DNA of 46,382 bases from Prevotella sp. Lineage in GTDB: Bacteria; Bacteroidota; Bacteroidia; Bacteroidales; Bacteroidaceae. This document shows positions 28,521 through 35,808 of this stretch, piece after piece (within the stretch, counting starts at the first letter, position 1; every line of letters starts with the position of its first letter). Position numbers and translations under genes: made by a program. The stretch is taken from contig JAFZSL010000047.1 of the NCBI GenBank assembly GCA_017619375.1, forward strand, positions 1 to 46,382, written 5' to 3'. A model generated the notes under the pieces. It was not told the DNA's origin. It ran no database searches and saw only the letters and a program-made list of their open reading frames with translations.

Positions 28521-28585
28521 CCTTCTGTTCTCTCCCAAGCCCTCCTGCTTGCTCTTAAAACTTCCTAAGACCAACTAATGTTGTT
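28521..28585. repeat. Degenerate CCT-rich repeats after queC
   Basis: Starting right after the queC stop, the plus strand reads CCTTCTG, CTCCC, CCCTCCTG, CTTGCTCTTAAAACTT and CCTAAGACC. CTTGCTCTTAAAACTT (about 28547-28563) matches, with one change, the reverse complement of the segment around 27630-27650 upstream of queC, so queC is bracketed by an inverted repeat of this family. Confidence 0.5.
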
Positions 28586-28607
28586 TCTTGCTTTCGCTGC
28601 TCCAAAA

Positions 28608-28639
28608 TTTGGCTTTTCACTCGCTTATTCGTATCTTTG
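28608..28639 (+). promoter_or_regulatory. M16 peptidase promoter, abutting the start codon
   Basis: TTTG at 28608-28611 and TATCTTTG at 28632-28639 with 20 bases between is a full consensus match. The ATG follows only 5 bases after the -7 box, about where transcription should begin, so the mRNA is probably leaderless or nearly so. Confidence 0.75.
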
Positions 28640-28644
28640 CCACC

Positions 28645-29880
28645 ATGAACTACAACACATACACACTGTCGAACGGACTGCGGGTCATCCATCTCCGTGA
28701 TGCTTCGCCCGTGGTGTTCTGCGGCTATGGCGTGAATGTCGGCGCGCGCGACGAGGCTCCCGGCGAGGAGGGACTGGCCCATTTCTGCGAACATGTCAGT
28801 TTCAAGGGCACCAAGCGGAGGCGCCCCCTCCAAGTGCTCAACTGTCTGGAGCGCGTGGGCGGCGACCTCAACGCGTTCACCAACAAGGAAGACACCGTGT
28901 ATTATGCCGCCTTGTTGAGAGACCACCTGCCAAAGGCTGTAGACCTGCTCACCGACATCACCCTGCACAGCACCTATCCGCAGAGTGAGATAGACAAGGA
29001 GGTGGAGGTGATATGCGACGAGATAGAGAGTTACAACGACTCACCCGCCGAACTCATCTACGACGAGTTTGAGAACGTGGTGTTCCAGGGCCATCCCCTC
29101 GGACATAACATCCTCGGCGACGCCGCACGCGTGAGGGCTTTCACAACAGCCGACGCCCTGCGCTTCACACAACGCTTCTACCGACCGGCCAACATGGTGT
29201 TCTTCGCCTATGGCGACATCTCCTTCTCACGATTGGTCAAACTCTTGGAGAAAGCCACCAGCGACTTCCCCGCAGCCACTCCCGAACTGCCTGATTTGGA
29301 GGAGAAACAGCCTGTGCTGCCCGATTACCACCCCGCTGTCATCGAGCACCAACGTGCCACACACCAGGCGCATGTCATGATGGGCAACCGCTCCTATGGC
29401 ATACACAGCGACAAGCGCATCGCCCTCTACCTGCTCAACAACATCCTCGGAGGACCCGGGATGAATGCGAGGCTCAACCTCTCGTTGAGGGAGCGCAACG
29501 GATTGGTGTATACCGTGGAGAGTTCCATGTCAAGTTATAGCGACACGGGGGCGTGGAGCGTCTATTTCGGCTGCGACCACCATCACGTGGAGAAATGCAT
29601 CCGGCTGGTGAAGCACGAACTCAAGAAGATGATGGACCGTCCGATGACCGCCACACGGCTGGCGACCGCCAAGCGACAATTGAAGGGGCAGATAGGCATC
29701 GCATGCGACGCCAGGGAGAGTTTTGCTCTGAGTTTCGGCAAGAGTTTCCTGCATTACGGGTGGGAGCGCGACGTGGAACGTCTCTACCAGAACATCGACG
29801 CCGTCACTCCGGAATTGTTGCAGGAAGTGGCTCAAGAAGTGCTCAATCCCGAATCACTCACCACGCTCAAGTTCTTGTGA
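28645..29880 (+). CDS. M16-family zinc peptidase (processing-peptidase-like)
   Basis: 411 residues from ATG 28645 (MNYNTYTL). The start is fixed by the family's usual opening, NTYTLSNGLRVIHL; an upstream in-frame extension would cross the promoter. The inverted zinc motif HFCEH lies near residue 49, and the distal glutamate in the VICDEIESYNDSP segment completes the HxxEH...E site. The second half is the usual inactive M16 domain (GGPGMNARLNLSLRERNGLVY). Members cleave peptides inside a clamshell chamber. This single-chain form, without a signal peptide, is probably cytoplasmic. The substrate is unknown. Confidence 0.93.
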   Translation: MNYNTYTLSNGLRVIHLRDASPVVFCGYGVNVGARDEAPGEEGLAHFCEHVSFKGTKRRRPLQVLNCLERVGGDLNAFTNKEDTVYYAALLRDHLPKAVDLLTDITLHSTYPQSEIDKEVEVICDEIESYNDSPAELIYDEFENVVFQGHPLGHNILGDAARVRAFTTADALRFTQRFYRPANMVFFAYGDISFSRLVKLLEKATSDFPAATPELPDLEEKQPVLPDYHPAVIEHQRATHQAHVMMGNRSYGIHSDKRIALYLLNNILGGPGMNARLNLSLRERNGLVYTVESSMSSYSDTGAWSVYFGCDHHHVEKCIRLVKHELKKMMDRPMTATRLATAKRQLKGQIGIACDARESFALSFGKSFLHYGWERDVERLYQNIDAVTPELLQEVAQEVLNPESLTTLKFL

Positions 29881-29892
29881 TTCAAATACCAA

Positions 29893-29970
29893 TACCTACA
29901 ACAACCTACAACGACCTACAACAACCTATAACAACCTACAACGACCTATAACAACCTACAACAACCTAAA
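29893..29970. repeat. Tandem 10-bp CCTA array, left of the four-helix-bundle gene
   Basis: CCTA recurs at exactly 10-base steps: 29895, 29905, 29915, 29925, 29935, 29945, 29955 and 29965. Typical units are AACCTACAAC, GACCTACAAC and AACCTATAAC. The array fills the gap after the M16 gene and ends 5 bases before the ATG of the next gene, so it makes up that gene's upstream region. Confidence 0.92.
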
Positions 29971-29973
29971 ATA

Positions 29974-30687
29974 ATGGAATACGACACCAAGGGAAAAGTG
30001 TTGAAAAAGCCCGTGGAATGGCAGAAACTATACTTCTACCGCAAGAGTGATGCCATATACCAGTTGACGGTAGAGTTCTGTCGTCGATACCTTCCACCTT
30101 ATGGAGACCGTACGGTAGACCAGATGATACAAGCCGCCCGCAGTGGAAAACAGAACATTGTGGAAGGGAGTGAAGATGGACAGACCAGTTCGGAAATGGA
30201 GATCAAACTGCTCAATGTCGCCCGTAGTAGTCTGCAAGAACTTTCTTCTGACTATCACGACTACCTGAACAATCATCACCTCACTCTTTGGGCAACTGAC
30301 AGTCCACGTCTTTTGCGCCTTCGTCAATTCTGTCATTCACACAACGACTACAGTGATTATTCACCGTTTGTTGACAAGATGACCGATGAAGAGATGGCCA
30401 ACATGGCCATCACCCTTTGTCATCAGACCAACAAAATGATGTGTGCTTATCTACAATGGTTAGAGCGCCGTTTTGTAGAAGATGGCGGTATAAAGGAACG
30501 CATGCACGCTGCTCGCACCGGCTATCGTAAAGCACAGGACAACCACCTACAAGCCTTGGAGGCAGAAAACCAGCAGTTAAAAGCCGAAAACCAACAGTTA
30601 AAAGCCGAAAACCAACAGTTAAAAGCCGAAATAGAATCTTTAAAAAAGAGATTGAAAGAACAGGAAGAAATAAATAGGAGGTTATAG
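29974..30687 (+). CDS. Four-helix-bundle protein with C-terminal coiled coil
   Basis: 237 residues, without signal peptide or membrane segment. Residues 1 to about 160 resemble the four-helix-bundle family related to the 23S rRNA intervening-sequence protein (key motif SGKQNIVEGS near 55-64) and, at fold level, to the Avd accessory protein of diversity-generating retroelements. The helical extension fits the 'four helix bundle suffix' subgroup. The C-terminal part is a coiled coil with heptads of NQQLKAE repeated three times, then EIESLKKRLKEQEEINRRL. The heptads are encoded by near-identical 21-bp repeats (30565-30627). The function of this subgroup is not established; nucleic-acid binding is an inference from relatives. 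The gene lies inside 10-bp CCTA arrays on both sides, and its stop codon is inside the right array. Confidence 0.85.
   Translation: MEYDTKGKVLKKPVEWQKLYFYRKSDAIYQLTVEFCRRYLPPYGDRTVDQMIQAARSGKQNIVEGSEDGQTSSEMEIKLLNVARSSLQELSSDYHDYLNNHHLTLWATDSPRLLRLRQFCHSHNDYSDYSPFVDKMTDEEMANMAITLCHQTNKMMCAYLQWLERRFVEDGGIKERMHAARTGYRKAQDNHLQALEAENQQLKAENQQLKAENQQLKAEIESLKKRLKEQEEINRRL
30565..30627 (+). repeat. Three 21-bp in-frame repeats encoding heptads
   Basis: Units at 30565-30585, 30586-30606 and 30607-30627 (GAAAACCAACAGTTAAAAGCC type; the first differs by one base) each encode one coiled-coil heptad. Slippage in steps of 21 bases would keep the frame and change coiled-coil length. Confidence 0.9.
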
Positions 30688-30826
30688 GGGGTAGGTGATA
30701 ATAGGTTATTTTTAGGTGGTTATAGGATCTCCTAAATCTACCTATTTCTACCTATCTCTACCTATCACTACCTATCTCTACCTATCACTACCTATTTCTA
30801 CCTAAAACCACCTATCACCACCTATC
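30675..30826. repeat. Strand-switching 10-bp array, right of the four-helix-bundle gene
   Basis: The plus strand first carries TAGG at 30675, 30685, 30692, 30702, 30713 and 30723. It then switches at the small palindrome TAGGATCTCCTA (30723-30734) to CCTA at 30731, 30741, 30751, 30761, 30771, 30781, 30791, 30801, 30811 and 30821, exactly every 10 bases. The halves are complementary enough to fold into a long hairpin. The array starts inside the last codons of the upstream gene and ends before the WbqC-like stop at 30841, so it might also work as a bidirectional terminator. Confidence 0.9.
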
Positions 30827-30840
30827 CATCATGCAAAAAC

Positions 30841-31509
30841 CTATAGGAAAAACACGCTTTCGTTTCCTTCGTTCATCAGTAGGTCGAGGATGCTTAGGTT
30901 GGGCAGGAAACCGTGTTTCTGTTCAAACACCTGATAATAACGGCGTGGCGTGAATGATGCATCTGGCAGTGGATGCTTCGGGCGGATGACATCGCGGAAA
31001 TCATCCAAAGTTTCTAAGGACCCTGATGTCTTTGAGGCCCCTAAACTCTCCACCCCTCCAAGAGCCATGAAGTTCTCTTTGCTCTCATAGCGCTCCGTGT
31101 GCTTGATATGGGGGCGTATGTCGAGCAGTTCGCATATCTTCTCCATGATGGCCTCGTTGAAGTCCACCAGGAACTCCCATCTCCGCTCGAAAAACGGCGC
31201 CAAGTCGTCGGCATAGAACTCAAAGAAGGGCGACTCGCCGTAGGCGCTGCGGATGGCGTTCCAATGGAGGCGCCGCCATTCGCCGTGGTCGCTGATGCGC
31301 ATGTCGCGCGTGAGTGGCGACGTGCCGTCGTGGACGACGGGCACGGTGAGCGTCAGCGGACCGTGGGTGGCGGCGATGACACACCGGTTGCGGTAGGTCT
31401 GCTTGATGAAGCTGTCGTGACGCTCCAGCCACACCGTATCGTAACGGTGCAACTTCTGATACCACTGCACGGGACCGAAATAGGTGGTGGAAAGCAAACA
31501 GGCTGCCAT
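30841..31509 (-). CDS. WbqC-like family protein
   Basis: About 222 residues from ATG 31509 (MAACLLSTTYFGPVQWYQ); an upstream in-frame ATG at 31545 adds 12 basic residues and is less likely. The opening STTYFGPVQWYQKL, the following YDTVWLERHDSFIKQTYRNRC and the LTVPV segment are typical of the WbqC-like family. Members occur in O-antigen and other loci but their reaction is not settled. No signal peptide. It follows the DsbD-like gene on the minus strand with about 43 bases between this start and that stop, so they are probably co-transcribed. Confidence 0.85.
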   Translation of the reverse strand: MAACLLSTTYFGPVQWYQKLHRYDTVWLERHDSFIKQTYRNRCVIAATHGPLTLTVPVVHDGTSPLTRDMRISDHGEWRRLHWNAIRSAYGESPFFEFYADDLAPFFERRWEFLVDFNEAIMEKICELLDIRPHIKHTERYESKENFMALGGVESLGASKTSGSLETLDDFRDVIRPKHPLPDASFTPRRYYQVFEQKHGFLPNLSILDLLMNEGNESVFFL

Positions 31510-31552
31510 GGCGAAGCGTCTTTTGCGAGTTGTGCGTTCTTGCAAAAGAACC

Positions 31553-33649
31553 TTATTCCTTGTAATTGTCGAGACCCTCTTTCAGGAACTTGAGATACTC
31601 GTCGACATCCTCCTTGTAACTGAAGGAACGGGCGAGGGGATTGCCGTCGTTGTCCACCAGGACATAGAGCGGCTGGGTGAGGTAGCCGAACTTCATCTCC
31701 TCCAGGTAGCTCCATTTGTCACCAACGGTGCGCAGGGTGCGCTTCTTGCCGTTGTATTCCACCTCGACGGGTTCCTTGAGCGGTGTCTTGTCGTCGACGA
31801 AGAGGGAGATGAGCACGTAGTCCTTGTTCAGGCGGTCGGCCACCGTGGGGTCGGTCCACACGGCGATTTCCATCTTGCGGCAGTTGACGCAGCCGAAACC
31901 GGTGAAGTCGAGCATCACGGGCTTGCCATTTGCCTTGGCGACGGCCATGCCTTCCTCGTAGTTGGTGTAGGCGGCGCGCACCTCCTTGGTGTTGAGGTTG
32001 AAGTCCTGCGTGTAGAGGGGTGGGGAGAAGGCGCTGACGGCGCGGCAGGGAGCACCCCACAGGCCGGGGAGCATGTAGACGGAGAAGGCGATGGACGCCA
32101 GTCCGAGCATGATGCACAGCACGGGCATCGCCTTGCGCTCCTCGCCGTCGCTCTGGAACCTCAAGACTCCGATGAGGTAGAGGCCCATGAGGAAGAAGAT
32201 GGCTATCCACAGCGAGAGGAACACCTCGCGGTCGAGCAGGCGCCACCCGTAGGCCAGGTCGGCCACGGAGAAGAATTTTAGCGCGAAGGCGAGTTCGATG
32301 AATCCCAGCACCACCTTGATGATGTTCATCCACGACCCCGACTTGGGTGCTTGCTTCAGCCAGGTGGGAAAGAGGGCGAAGAGGGTGAAGGGCAGGGCGA
32401 GGGCGATGGCGAAGCCGAGCATGCCGATGGCCGGCCCGAGCCAGTTGCCGGAGGTGGTGCTCTCCACGAGGAGCAGTCCTACGATGGGTCCGGTGCAAGA
32501 GAAACTGACGAGTGTCAGCGTGAAGGCCATGAGGAAGATGGAGAGCAGTCCGCTTGTGGACGATGCCTTGCTGTCCACCTTGTTGGTCCACGAGGAGGGC
32601 AGGGTGAGTTCGAACCATCCGAAGAAGGACAGGGCGAAGACGACGAGCAGGAGGCAGAAGAAGATGTTGAAGACGGCGTTGGTGGCCAGATTGTTGAGCA
32701 TGTCGGCACCGAAGATGGCGGTGACGAGGAGTCCCAGCGCAAGGTAGATGACGATGATGGAGATGCCGTAGGTGATGGCGTCGCGCAAGCCTTTCCGCTT
32801 GTCCTTGTTGCGCTTGAGGAAGAAACTGACCGTCATGGGGATGATGGGCCACACGCAGGGGGTGAAGACGGCGAGCAGTCCGTAGAGCAGTCCCATGAGG
32901 AAGATGTAGAGCCATGAGCGGTCGGAGATGTTGCCGCCGTTGAGGGTCTTCAACTCGTCGACGGAGGGTTGCCACCATTTGTCGGCGGAGGAGGCGACGA
33001 GGGCGCTGTCCACGACGGTAGTCGCGACGGTGTCGGCGTTCTCTGCGATGAGAGTGCCGGTGGTGTCTGCCGGGACGGCCGCTGCGGCGAGAACGGCTGC
33101 CGGGGTGGCCTCGGCTGCTGCTGGTTGTTCCTTGGCGGCTTCCTCTTTCTTCGGTTCGGGTGTCGGGGCTTCCTCAGGGCCTTTGCCGGTGTAGTCGAAC
33201 TCCACTGTGGAAGGCGGCATGCACATTTGGTCGTTGCATGCCCCGTATTCCAGATAACCCTTCACATGGTAGGTCTTTCCCGTCACCTTGTATTTTTGGA
33301 TGAAGGTGACGTTGTTCTCGAAGTAGCGCACCTTCATCTCAAAGATTTTGTCGTCCTCGGCGATTTCCTTGCCCTGTTTCACCAGACCACCCATGGGCGC
33401 GGCGCCCTCGGCCACTTCGGTATGCATCACGGCAGACTGAGGCCCTCCAGCGGGAAGGTCGGTGGAATAGACGTGCCAGCCCTTGTCGATTTTCGCGGTG
33501 AACACCACGTCGACCTCGGTGGGCGACACCTGTTTCTGCTGCACGGTGAAGTTTACTGGCGCCTGGGCGTGGCAGAACGTGGCGACCATGGCCAGCCACA
33601 AGGCGGCGAAGAGCCACCTTGAGATGCTTGGAGTCATTCTTTCTCTCAT
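31553..33649 (-). CDS. DsbD-like thiol:disulfide interchange protein
   Basis: About 698 residues from ATG 33649 (MRERMTPSISRW); ATG 33637 is also possible. A signal peptide ends near FCHAQ. The periplasmic N-terminal domain has the CNDQMC cysteine pair. An Ala/Pro/Glu-rich linker leads to the CcdA/DsbD-like membrane core of about eight helices, with cysteines in TPCVWP and SCTGP. The C-terminal thioredoxin domain has the active site CVNC (GFGCVNCRKME). DsbD carries electrons from cytoplasmic thioredoxin across the inner membrane to periplasmic partners. All three cysteine pairs are present, so it should work. It is followed by the WbqC-like gene. Confidence 0.93.
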   Translation of the reverse strand: MRERMTPSISRWLFAALWLAMVATFCHAQAPVNFTVQQKQVSPTEVDVVFTAKIDKGWHVYSTDLPAGGPQSAVMHTEVAEGAAPMGGLVKQGKEIAEDDKIFEMKVRYFENNVTFIQKYKVTGKTYHVKGYLEYGACNDQMCMPPSTVEFDYTGKGPEEAPTPEPKKEEAAKEQPAAAEATPAAVLAAAAVPADTTGTLIAENADTVATTVVDSALVASSADKWWQPSVDELKTLNGGNISDRSWLYIFLMGLLYGLLAVFTPCVWPIIPMTVSFFLKRNKDKRKGLRDAITYGISIIVIYLALGLLVTAIFGADMLNNLATNAVFNIFFCLLLVVFALSFFGWFELTLPSSWTNKVDSKASSTSGLLSIFLMAFTLTLVSFSCTGPIVGLLLVESTTSGNWLGPAIGMLGFAIALALPFTLFALFPTWLKQAPKSGSWMNIIKVVLGFIELAFALKFFSVADLAYGWRLLDREVFLSLWIAIFFLMGLYLIGVLRFQSDGEERKAMPVLCIMLGLASIAFSVYMLPGLWGAPCRAVSAFSPPLYTQDFNLNTKEVRAAYTNYEEGMAVAKANGKPVMLDFTGFGCVNCRKMEIAVWTDPTVADRLNKDYVLISLFVDDKTPLKEPVEVEYNGKKRTLRTVGDKWSYLEEMKFGYLTQPLYVLVDNDGNPLARSFSYKEDVDEYLKFLKEGLDNYKE

Positions 33650-33694
33650 GTATGTCTTACTTTTCAATCTTGTCAGGTGATGGGAAGGGGGCGG

Positions 33695-34996
33695 CTATTC
33701 CGCCGAGGCTTTCTTGCCGGTCATGATGTCGAGCACGTAGCGGTCGGTGATGTCCATGCCACGGCTGCCGATAGCCGTCAGGTTGTGGATGCTGCGGTCC
33801 ACGTCTTCGTCGATGATGCCCTCCACAGAGGTCACCGACTTGTTTTGGATGGCGAGCATGGCACTCATCACGGCGGTGCTCACGGCGGTGGTGAGTTTCA
33901 AGGCGCAACTGGGCTTGGCTCCGTCGCAAATCATCCCCGTCAGGTTGGCAATCATGTTCTTCACCGAGGAGCACACCTGGTCGAACGACCCGCCCATCAG
34001 GTAGGTGATGCCCGTGCTGCTCCCCGTGCTCGCTACCACGCAGCCGCAGAGGGCGGAGAGCGGACCGAGACTCTGCTTGATGTAGATGGCGGTGAGGTTG
34101 CTCAGCGTCAAGGCGCGGATGAGTTCCTCCTCGGTGTTGTGGTTCTCCTTGGCGAACACCACCACGGGCATGGTGGTGCAGATGCCTTGGTTGCCGCTAC
34201 CGCTGTTGCTCATCACGGGAATCATCGCCCCGGCCATGCGGGCGTCGCAGGCGCAACTGGTGACGGAAAGAATCTTGGAGAAGATGCTCTCGCCCATGAT
34301 GCCCTTGCCCAGCGGGCTGCACAGGGTCTTGCCCAACTGATGGCCGTAGTTCTCGCGCAAACCGTCGGCGGCGGCTCGCTCGTTGAGCCGCTTGGCTTCG
34401 AGGATGAAACGGATGGTGTCGAGGTCGGTCGTGGTGGCGAAGTCGTACACCTTGCGCATGGAGAGGCATACGCCGCACTCGAGTTCTTCCTCCTCGGTGC
34501 GTTGCGAACGCATGTCAAGTTGCACGTCGGCGTCGCGGCGGAGATAGACGAAGGAGGTGTGATGTCCCTTGATGACGGCCTCGCCCTCATGGCTGTTGCC
34601 ACGGCAGATGGCGCGGATGTAGAGTTTGTCGGGGTCGTCCTCTTCTAAACGTATGGTGATGCGCCCTTCGTCGACAAATTTCCGCCCGCGGGCGACGGCG
34701 GCGTTGTCGCTGTCCTTCAACACTTCCAACTGATACTCGGAGCGGCCCACGAGGGCGCCAAGGGCCACGGCGATGGGAAGGCCGATCATCCCAGTGCCGG
34801 GAATGCCTACGCCCATGGCGTTCTTCAGGATGTTGGCGCTCAGACTCAACTCCACCGTCTCTGGTTCGTAACCGAGCAATTCGCGGGCACGGGCCACGCA
34901 CAACGCCACGGCGATGGGTTCGGTGCATCCCACGGCGGGTACCACCTGCTGCCGCATCAAGGCCACAATGGCCTGTGTATCTTCTCTTGACAACAT
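33695..34996 (-). CDS. CyuA/UPF0597-like L-cysteine desulfidase or serine dehydratase-type Fe-S enzyme
   Basis: 433 residues from ATG 34996 (MLSREDTQAIVALM). Family marks are PAVGCTEPIAVAL near the N-terminus, a glycine-rich GVGIPGTGMIGLP, and conserved cysteines in TSCACDARMAG and CDGAKPSCALK that would hold the Fe-S cluster. Relatives such as E. coli CyuA (YhaM) break L-cysteine to pyruvate, sulfide and ammonia. The wider family includes Fe-S serine dehydratase alpha subunits. Cytoplasmic, oxygen-sensitive, suited to an anaerobe using amino acids. It is transcribed away from greA and lies about 45 bases upstream of the DsbD-like gene on the same strand. Confidence 0.9.
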   Translation of the reverse strand: MLSREDTQAIVALMRQQVVPAVGCTEPIAVALCVARARELLGYEPETVELSLSANILKNAMGVGIPGTGMIGLPIAVALGALVGRSEYQLEVLKDSDNAAVARGRKFVDEGRITIRLEEDDPDKLYIRAICRGNSHEGEAVIKGHHTSFVYLRRDADVQLDMRSQRTEEEELECGVCLSMRKVYDFATTTDLDTIRFILEAKRLNERAAADGLRENYGHQLGKTLCSPLGKGIMGESIFSKILSVTSCACDARMAGAMIPVMSNSGSGNQGICTTMPVVVFAKENHNTEEELIRALTLSNLTAIYIKQSLGPLSALCGCVVASTGSSTGITYLMGGSFDQVCSSVKNMIANLTGMICDGAKPSCALKLTTAVSTAVMSAMLAIQNKSVTSVEGIIDEDVDRSIHNLTAIGSRGMDITDRYVLDIMTGKKASAE

Positions 34997-35063
34997 ATCC
35001 GTCACATTTTTATGCAAAATTAGCAATTATTCATCGTAAAGAGTCACTTTTCGATGGAAAAAA

Positions 35064-35095
35064 GTTGCCTTATTGAAAAATTAGCACTAACTTTG
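35064..35095 (+). promoter_or_regulatory. greA promoter
   Basis: TAACTTTG at 35088-35095 matches TAnnTTTG. GTTG at 35064-35067, 20 bases upstream, is a three-of-four match to TTTG. The start codon is about 115 bases downstream of the likely transcription start, leaving room for the leader hairpin. Confidence 0.7.
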
Positions 35096-35130
35096 CAGCC
35101 GAATCATTGAACTACGCAACAAAAGGAATT

Positions 35131-35171
35131 GGATTCCGACACGAGTAAATGTCGGAATTCATCATTTTTTT
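35131..35171 (+). terminator. Attenuator-like terminator in the greA leader
   Basis: ATTCCGACA (35133-35141) pairs with TGTCGGAAT (35150-35158), extended by a G-U and a G-C pair at the base, with an 8-base loop. A run of seven T follows at 35165-35171. It lies between the greA promoter and the greA ATG at 35216, so it would stop transcription before the gene unless read through. Confidence 0.7.
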
Positions 35172-35215
35172 GCATCCAAAACAAATGGATTAACTTTAAA
35201 AAAACAAATACCATT

Positions 35216-35680
35216 ATGACCTACATGTCGCAAGAAGGCTATGATAAATTGATAGCCGAACTACAACGACTGGAGTCCATCGAGCGACCGAAAGCATCGG
35301 CTGCCATCGCCGAGGCACGTGACAAAGGGGACCTCAGCGAAAATTCAGAGTATGACGCCGCCAAGGAGGCTCAGGGACACCTGGAGGACAAAATCAACAG
35401 GCTGAAAATAGCCATCTCGGAGGCAAAAATCGTGGACACGTCACGCCTGAGCACCGACGCCGTGCAAATCCTCTCGAAGGTGGAGATGACCAACCTCACC
35501 ACCAAGACGAAGATGACCTACACCATCGTCAGTGAGAACGAGGCCAACCTGGCCGAGGGAAAAATCTCCATCAAGACACCCATCGCACAAGGACTGCTCA
35601 ACAAGAAGGTGGGCGACGAGGTGGACATCAAGATCCCAAGGGGAACCATACGCCTGAGAATCGACAAAATCTCCATCTGA
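35216..35680 (+). CDS. greA: Transcript cleavage factor GreA
   Basis: 154 residues from ATG 35216 (MTYMSQEGYDKL), the normal length; the frame is open further upstream but that part overlaps the leader hairpin. The N-terminal coiled coil carries the acidic tip and signature ARDKGDLSENSEYDAAKEAQ (about 41-60), whose two acidic residues act in the RNA polymerase secondary channel. The C-terminal FKBP-like domain ends with PRGTIRLRIDKISI. GreA stimulates cleavage of backtracked RNA so stalled polymerase can resume. It has its own promoter and an attenuator-like leader. The HIT-family gene follows 128 bases later on the same strand. Confidence 0.95.
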   Translation: MTYMSQEGYDKLIAELQRLESIERPKASAAIAEARDKGDLSENSEYDAAKEAQGHLEDKINRLKIAISEAKIVDTSRLSTDAVQILSKVEMTNLTTKTKMTYTIVSENEANLAEGKISIKTPIAQGLLNKKVGDEVDIKIPRGTIRLRIDKISI

Positions 35681-35715
35681 GAATCGGGCATCCAAAATGA
35701 TGCGTCCCGTTAACA

Positions 35716-35796
35716 CAGCGTACAGCAATTCTCTAATTCGTGATAAAGAGATAAAGCAGCGTATAGCAATTCTCAAAATCTCCAATTCGTGATAAA
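35716..35796. repeat. Imperfect direct repeat between greA and the HIT gene
   Basis: CAGCGTACAGCAATTCTC then TAATTCGTGATAAA (35716-35747) is repeated as CAGCGTATAGCAATTCTC then CCAATTCGTGATAAA (35757-35796), with an 8-base insertion in the second copy. It ends 12 bases before the next ATG. No function is apparent. Confidence 0.65.
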
Positions 35797-35808
35797 AAAT
35801 TCAAGACC

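Noticed and set aside
29974-30687. The four-helix-bundle gene as part of a diversity-generating retroelement or a retron.
   Set aside because: No reverse transcriptase and no template/variable repeat pair were found; only fold-level similarity to Avd remains.
29893-30826. The 10-bp arrays as a CRISPR array.
   Set aside because: Units are far shorter than CRISPR repeats, there are no unique spacers of regular length, and no cas genes are present.
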